Of a stretch of 64,000 bases of DNA, positions 60,421-64,000 are shown one piece after another (the first letter of the stretch is position 1; the number at the start of each line of letters is the position of its first letter). The stretch spans positions 58,166,605 through 58,230,604 of the forward strand of contig CM035807.1 of NCBI GenBank assembly GCA_020466095.1, read 5' to 3'. This stretch comes from Chlorops oryzae. Lineage: Eukaryota > Arthropoda > Insecta > Diptera > Chloropidae. The position numbers were made by a program, and so were the translations under genes. Below the pieces are notes generated by a model that worked only from the letters and a program-made list of their open reading frames with translations, did not search any database and was not told the origin of the DNA.

Positions 60421-63359
60421 AGATATTACAAATAAATCTTAACCATTGTGAGGCAGCACAAGATCTACTCTGCAAAACGGTAGAAGAGAAAAGAGCGGAC
60501 GTAGTGCTACTAAGTGAACAATACGCAGCACGGGATGAGGCGATATGGCAGGAAAATCGCAGCGGTACGGCGGCAATTTGGACCTGCAGTGGATATGCGT
60601 TCGAAGGACAGTGCACAAAGGGACTGGGCTTTGTAAGAGATAAAATAAATGGTATCCATTTCTTTAGCTGCTACGCTCGTCCAAGCCTGGATCTAGAGCA
60701 ATACCAAAGGTTACTAGACGAATTAGTTTTGGAAGCTATAGACAAATCCCCGGTGGTGATTGCAGGAGACTTCAACGCATGGGCTACGGAATGGGGCAGC
60801 AGGGTTACCAATTCTAGAGGGCACCGGCTGCTGGAATCGTTAGCGCAGCTCGATGTGGTCCTACTGAACAACGGGAGAAAACCTACGTATAGGAAAGCGG
60901 GAAGAACATCGATTATCGACGTAACGTTCGTGAGCGGTGTCCTAGTGGCGTCATCAAAGTGGAAGGTCAGCGAGGGATATTCACACAGCGATCATCAAGC
61001 TGTTATATACGAAATTCAAGGACGAAGAAGGAACGCGACGCAGGTTTTGAAAGGGCCTAAATGGAAGGACGCCTTGTTCGATAAGGAAATGTTCCTAGAG
61101 GTTCTAAGGTCAGAAAGACTAGGGGATGGATCCGCAAACCAAATGGCAAATAGCCTCGGCGAAATCCTTAAAAAGGCGTGCGATGCATCAATGCCGAGAC
61201 GGTATGTCAACAGCAGTCGTGAACCATGCAGTTGGTGGAATAGCGAAATCAGGGAGCTTCGCGCAAACTGCCTGAGGGCAAGAAGAAGAATGAAGCGCGG
61301 TAGAGGCCAGGAAAACTTCGGCACACTTGTAACCGAGTACCGAAACAGGAGAAGGGCGTTCCAAATAGCGGTTAAAGAAAGCAAACGACGGAGCTTCAAA
61401 CGGCTGTGCGAAGGCATGGATACAGATCCATGGGGGTCTGCCTATAAAATGGCGATGAAAAAACTGAGGGGAAATAAAGGACCAAAGCTGACAGACCCAG
61501 TGCTACTTCAACGCATTGTTTCCACACTCTTTCCGAGGCGTACGGAGATAGTGCGAGACACTGAAATTGTCGAAATGCGAGAAAGTATCCCAGAAATAAC
61601 GGCCGATGAACTGCACAGGGCATGCAGGAAAATCCAGGACAGGAAAGCGCCAGGTCCTGATGGAGTGCCGAATAAGGCCCTAAAGGCAGCTATTGCGGCT
61701 GCACCGGAGCTTTTCCTCAAGGTCTTCAACACCTGTCTACAGGAAGGAACGTTTCCAGTAACTTGGCGAAGACAGCAGCTGATCTTGATTCCAAAAAGTG
61801 GTAAGCCAATTGGAGAACCGTCGTCTTACCGTCCAATCTGTCTCTTAGACACGGTGGGAAAGGTACTGGAAAAGGTCATTTGCGATAGACTGCAGTTAAG
61901 CATTGAAGAAGGGGGAAGCTTGTCGGAGAGCCAGTTTGGATTCAGGAAGGGCCGCTCTACGCTGGATGCAATAGAATGTGTCACAAAAATAGCAAAGGAG
62001 GCCATTATCGGAGAAAGGTGGCTCGGCGGGCACAAAAGATACTGTGCGGTAGCAACAATGGATGTAAAAAACGCATTCAACACAGCGGTATGGCTACGAA
62101 TTACGGGAGCTTTGTCGAGAACAATGGCACCGGGTTATCTAAAACGACTCATAGGATCATACCTCTCGGAGAGGTACCTGACCTATTCGTCGGAAACAGG
62201 CATCAAAACATACAAGGTAACGGCAGGGGTTCCGCAAGGCTCCGTCCTGGGACCGATTCTGTGGAACCTGATGTACGACAACGTGCTACGCCTGAATGTT
62301 CCTCACAATTGTACTATAGTCGGCTTTGCTGACGATATAGCTATAGTGACAGTGGCAAAGGAGATCCGCGAAGTAGAGGCATCAGCGAACGAAGCTATAG
62401 AAACAGTAAGGGCCTGGATGAACTCGGCGGGACTGGAGCTCGCAGAGCAAAAGACCGAGGCGGTACTAATTACGAGCACTATTAGGACGGGAGATCAGAG
62501 CATTCGATCCAAATCCGCAGTCAGATACCTAGGAGTAGTTCTCGACAATCGGTTGTCTTTCAAGGATCACCTGTTACACGTTAAGGGAAAAGCTTCAAGA
62601 GTGCAAGCGGCTTTGTCCTGGATACTGCCGAATGTCTCAGGGCCAAAGTCAGGAAAGCGAGAGTTGTTACATAGAGTAATCTCATCGATAATTCTATATG
62701 GGGCACCGATCTGGGCGCACTCCCTTACAAGGAGATCGTACAGAAGGATACTATCGGGCACCCACAGACTAAGTGCGCTTAGGACGATAAGCGGGTTCCG
62801 AACGGTGTCGACCGATGCAGCCTTAGTTTTAGCTAGAGCGCCGCCTCTACATATACTGGCCGAAGAGATGAAACAGCTGCACATTTTAAAACAGCAGGGA
62901 CGTCTTAACGCCGAAAGCAGAGAAACCGAAAGGCAGGCTTCAATAGCAAGATGGCAGAGTGAGTGGAACGAGTCCGGAAGAGGAAGGTGGACTCACACTT
63001 TAATCCCCGAGATCAAATCGTGGATTGAAAGAAGGCACGGGGAAGTTAACTTCTTCCTAACGCAATTCCTTACGGGACATGGAGTATACCGATCGTACCT
63101 GTATAGGTTCGGGCATGACGATTCGCCACTATGTCCCATCTGTGCAGTGCCCGAAGACCCTGAACACATTGTGTGGTACTGTCCGCGTTTCCAGAATACT
63201 TTTAGAGGTGAATTTGGCCCCAGCGGTATACTGCGTTTCATGACCAGTTCAGTTGAGAACTGGAATCTGGTAGCAGGCAGAATAACAAACTCACAAACCG
63301 AGCTTCGTATTATAGAGAGAAGCAGGCACCAACAGCAAGTGGTGTACCAGCATTTGTAA
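60417..63359 (+). CDS. W3 ORF2: endonuclease and reverse transcriptase (980 aa)
   Basis: Uninterrupted. Endonuclease motifs: LQINLNHCEAAQ at the N-terminus, SEQY, AGDFNAW near 116 and SHSDHQAVIY near 189, so the catalytic set looks complete. RT: LILIPKSGKP, YRPICLLDTVGKVLEK near 470, FGFRKGRSTLDAIE, DVKNAFN, AGVPQGSVLGP and the catalytic F-A-D-D near 636. A C-terminal C-x2-C-x7-H-x4-C motif (CPICAVPEDPEHIVWYC) lies near 905. Length and layout fit R1-clade ORF2. The enzyme nicks the target and primes cDNA synthesis there; the (CATA)n flanks suggest that the nick lies in this repeat. Confidence 0.93.
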   Translation: MKILQINLNHCEAAQDLLCKTVEEKRADVVLLSEQYAARDEAIWQENRSGTAAIWTCSGYAFEGQCTKGLGFVRDKINGIHFFSCYARPSLDLEQYQRLLDELVLEAIDKSPVVIAGDFNAWATEWGSRVTNSRGHRLLESLAQLDVVLLNNGRKPTYRKAGRTSIIDVTFVSGVLVASSKWKVSEGYSHSDHQAVIYEIQGRRRNATQVLKGPKWKDALFDKEMFLEVLRSERLGDGSANQMANSLGEILKKACDASMPRRYVNSSREPCSWWNSEIRELRANCLRARRRMKRGRGQENFGTLVTEYRNRRRAFQIAVKESKRRSFKRLCEGMDTDPWGSAYKMAMKKLRGNKGPKLTDPVLLQRIVSTLFPRRTEIVRDTEIVEMRESIPEITADELHRACRKIQDRKAPGPDGVPNKALKAAIAAAPELFLKVFNTCLQEGTFPVTWRRQQLILIPKSGKPIGEPSSYRPICLLDTVGKVLEKVICDRLQLSIEEGGSLSESQFGFRKGRSTLDAIECVTKIAKEAIIGERWLGGHKRYCAVATMDVKNAFNTAVWLRITGALSRTMAPGYLKRLIGSYLSERYLTYSSETGIKTYKVTAGVPQGSVLGPILWNLMYDNVLRLNVPHNCTIVGFADDIAIVTVAKEIREVEASANEAIETVRAWMNSAGLELAEQKTEAVLITSTIRTGDQSIRSKSAVRYLGVVLDNRLSFKDHLLHVKGKASRVQAALSWILPNVSGPKSGKRELLHRVISSIILYGAPIWAHSLTRRSYRRILSGTHRLSALRTISGFRTVSTDAALVLARAPPLHILAEEMKQLHILKQQGRLNAESRETERQASIARWQSEWNESGRGRWTHTLIPEIKSWIERRHGEVNFFLTQFLTGHGVYRSYLYRFGHDDSPLCPICAVPEDPEHIVWYCPRFQNTFRGEFGPSGILRFMTSSVENWNLVAGRITNSQTELRIIERSRHQQQVVYQHL

Positions 63360-63549
63360 AAGAAGGCAAGATTGCCACCAGCCCCACGAAGTAATCCTAA
63401 GCTTAGTGCCGTGGGGAGAATGGTTGAAGAGCTGAAGGGGGTAGGGTTTAGTACGTAGGCGCTGCCATACCAAATGGCAGTGAATCGTGCATGCGGCTGA
63501 ACCTGGAGAAGCCGTATCTTTGGAAGATTCCCAACACCTCCATGCAATT

Positions 63550-63580
<31 letters not shown>
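63360..63580 (+). other. W3 structured 3' UTR
   Basis: CCCCACG/CGTGGGG (63382-63388 with 63410-63416), a 7-bp hairpin 63492-63498/63510-63516, ATCTT-TGG-AAGAT at 63516-63528 and the shared word TTTAGTACGTAGGCG at 63447-63461. The helix positions match W1/W2 although the sequence differs. Poly(A) follows. Confidence 0.75.
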
Positions 63581-63615
63581 CATACATACATGCATACATA
63601 CATACATACATACAT
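63581..63615. repeat. (CATA)n microsatellite downstream of W3
   Basis: Nine repeats with one TGCA variant, then unique sequence. Confidence 0.93.
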
Positions 63616-64000
63616 CTCTCGTCAAACGAACTTTTTCGCAAGGGTTTTTAGGCAATTTTCGAAAGCGTTGGATTAGATCATACAACAACATTTCCAGGTT
63701 TTTCGCACAAAACAAAAGTTGGCTCAATAGTATGTTTTTTTTTTAAGAAAATATGCAAATCAACATATTCAATTAATTTTTTGATATCTAAGGAAAATTT
63801 GATGTGGCTAAAAATTCTGAATTGGAAAGAAATATGGATCAATATGCGGAATAAGAAAGCAATCTGGCTCAACATTCGCAAAAAGGTCGAAAAAGTAAGA
63901 AGTTTTGCGAGTGCATTGTCAGAACAAAAAGGCAGAAAGTCGCTGAATTAAAAAATCAGTACAATGCACAACAAATTTCTATGGCGGCTAAAAGACTGGA
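63616..64000. other. Unique AT-rich flank at the window end
   Basis: No gene or domain recognised; only short open frames. Confidence 0.5.

Larger units (their letters stand above)
58441..63580 (+). mobile_element. W3: Waldo-like LINE in (CATA)n with both ORFs open
   Basis: About 5.14 kb: a 555-bp 5' UTR, ORF1, ORF2 overlapping by ATGA, a ~195-bp 3' UTR with the shared helices, and a 27-base poly(A) tail (63554-63580), flanked by CATA repeats on both sides. It belongs to a different family from W1/W2 (GC-richer, proteins only moderately similar) but uses the same target. No stop or frameshift is seen, so it is a candidate active copy. Confidence 0.92.

Overview
The window is insect genomic DNA made almost entirely of transposable elements nested inside one another. 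I found no convincing host gene. The element set (two BEL/Pao elements, three Ty3/gypsy elements, a jockey-type LINE, three R1-clade LINEs of the Waldo type, and piggyBac, Transib, hAT and possibly pogo-type DNA elements) together with long (CATA)n arrays suggests a higher dipteran, possibly a tephritid-like fly. The species call is inference; 'insect, probably fly' is firmer.

Layout. 1-711: noncoding flank, then the protease start of a decayed Ty3/gypsy element (A). 712-7048: complete BEL/Pao element (BEL1) with near-identical 210-bp LTRs, an open 1711-codon polyprotein and a 5-bp target duplication; it split the protease of gypsy A. 7054-10262: rest of gypsy A, broken. 10295-11268: two ~380-bp direct repeats around a tRNA-like sequence. 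11282-22841: gypsy B, an element with an env-like third gene, split by a jockey-type LINE (12113-17099, 11-bp target duplication) and by a piggyBac-like element (18048-19098, TTAA target). 22842-27730: AT-rich DNA with local repeats and no recognisable gene.

27730-63615 is dominated by (CATA)n microsatellite holding three Waldo-like LINEs: W1 (28468-33628, broken), W2 (40606-47495, broken and internally duplicated) and W3 (58441-63580, both ORFs open). The array between W1 and W2 received gypsy C (34116-40573, minus strand), whose gag gene was then split by a 1.43-kb Transib-type element (38325-39753). The array between W2 and W3 is split by a segment with pogo-like inverted ends (about 47528-57921), which holds a small hAT-type element (48373-49057) and a second BEL/Pao element with a fused env-like domain (BEL2, 49191-57716, minus strand).

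Main observations: (1) three LINE copies from at least two families sit in the same tetranucleotide repeat, and their 3' UTRs share hairpins supported by compensatory base changes; (2) the Transib-type element has CACAGTG ends followed by 23-bp and 13-bp spacers and ACAAAAAT-type nonamers, closely resembling V(D)J recombination signals, inside a CGTCG target duplication; (3) several insertions can be reversed on paper so that the interrupted reading frame continues exactly, which orders the insertions in time.
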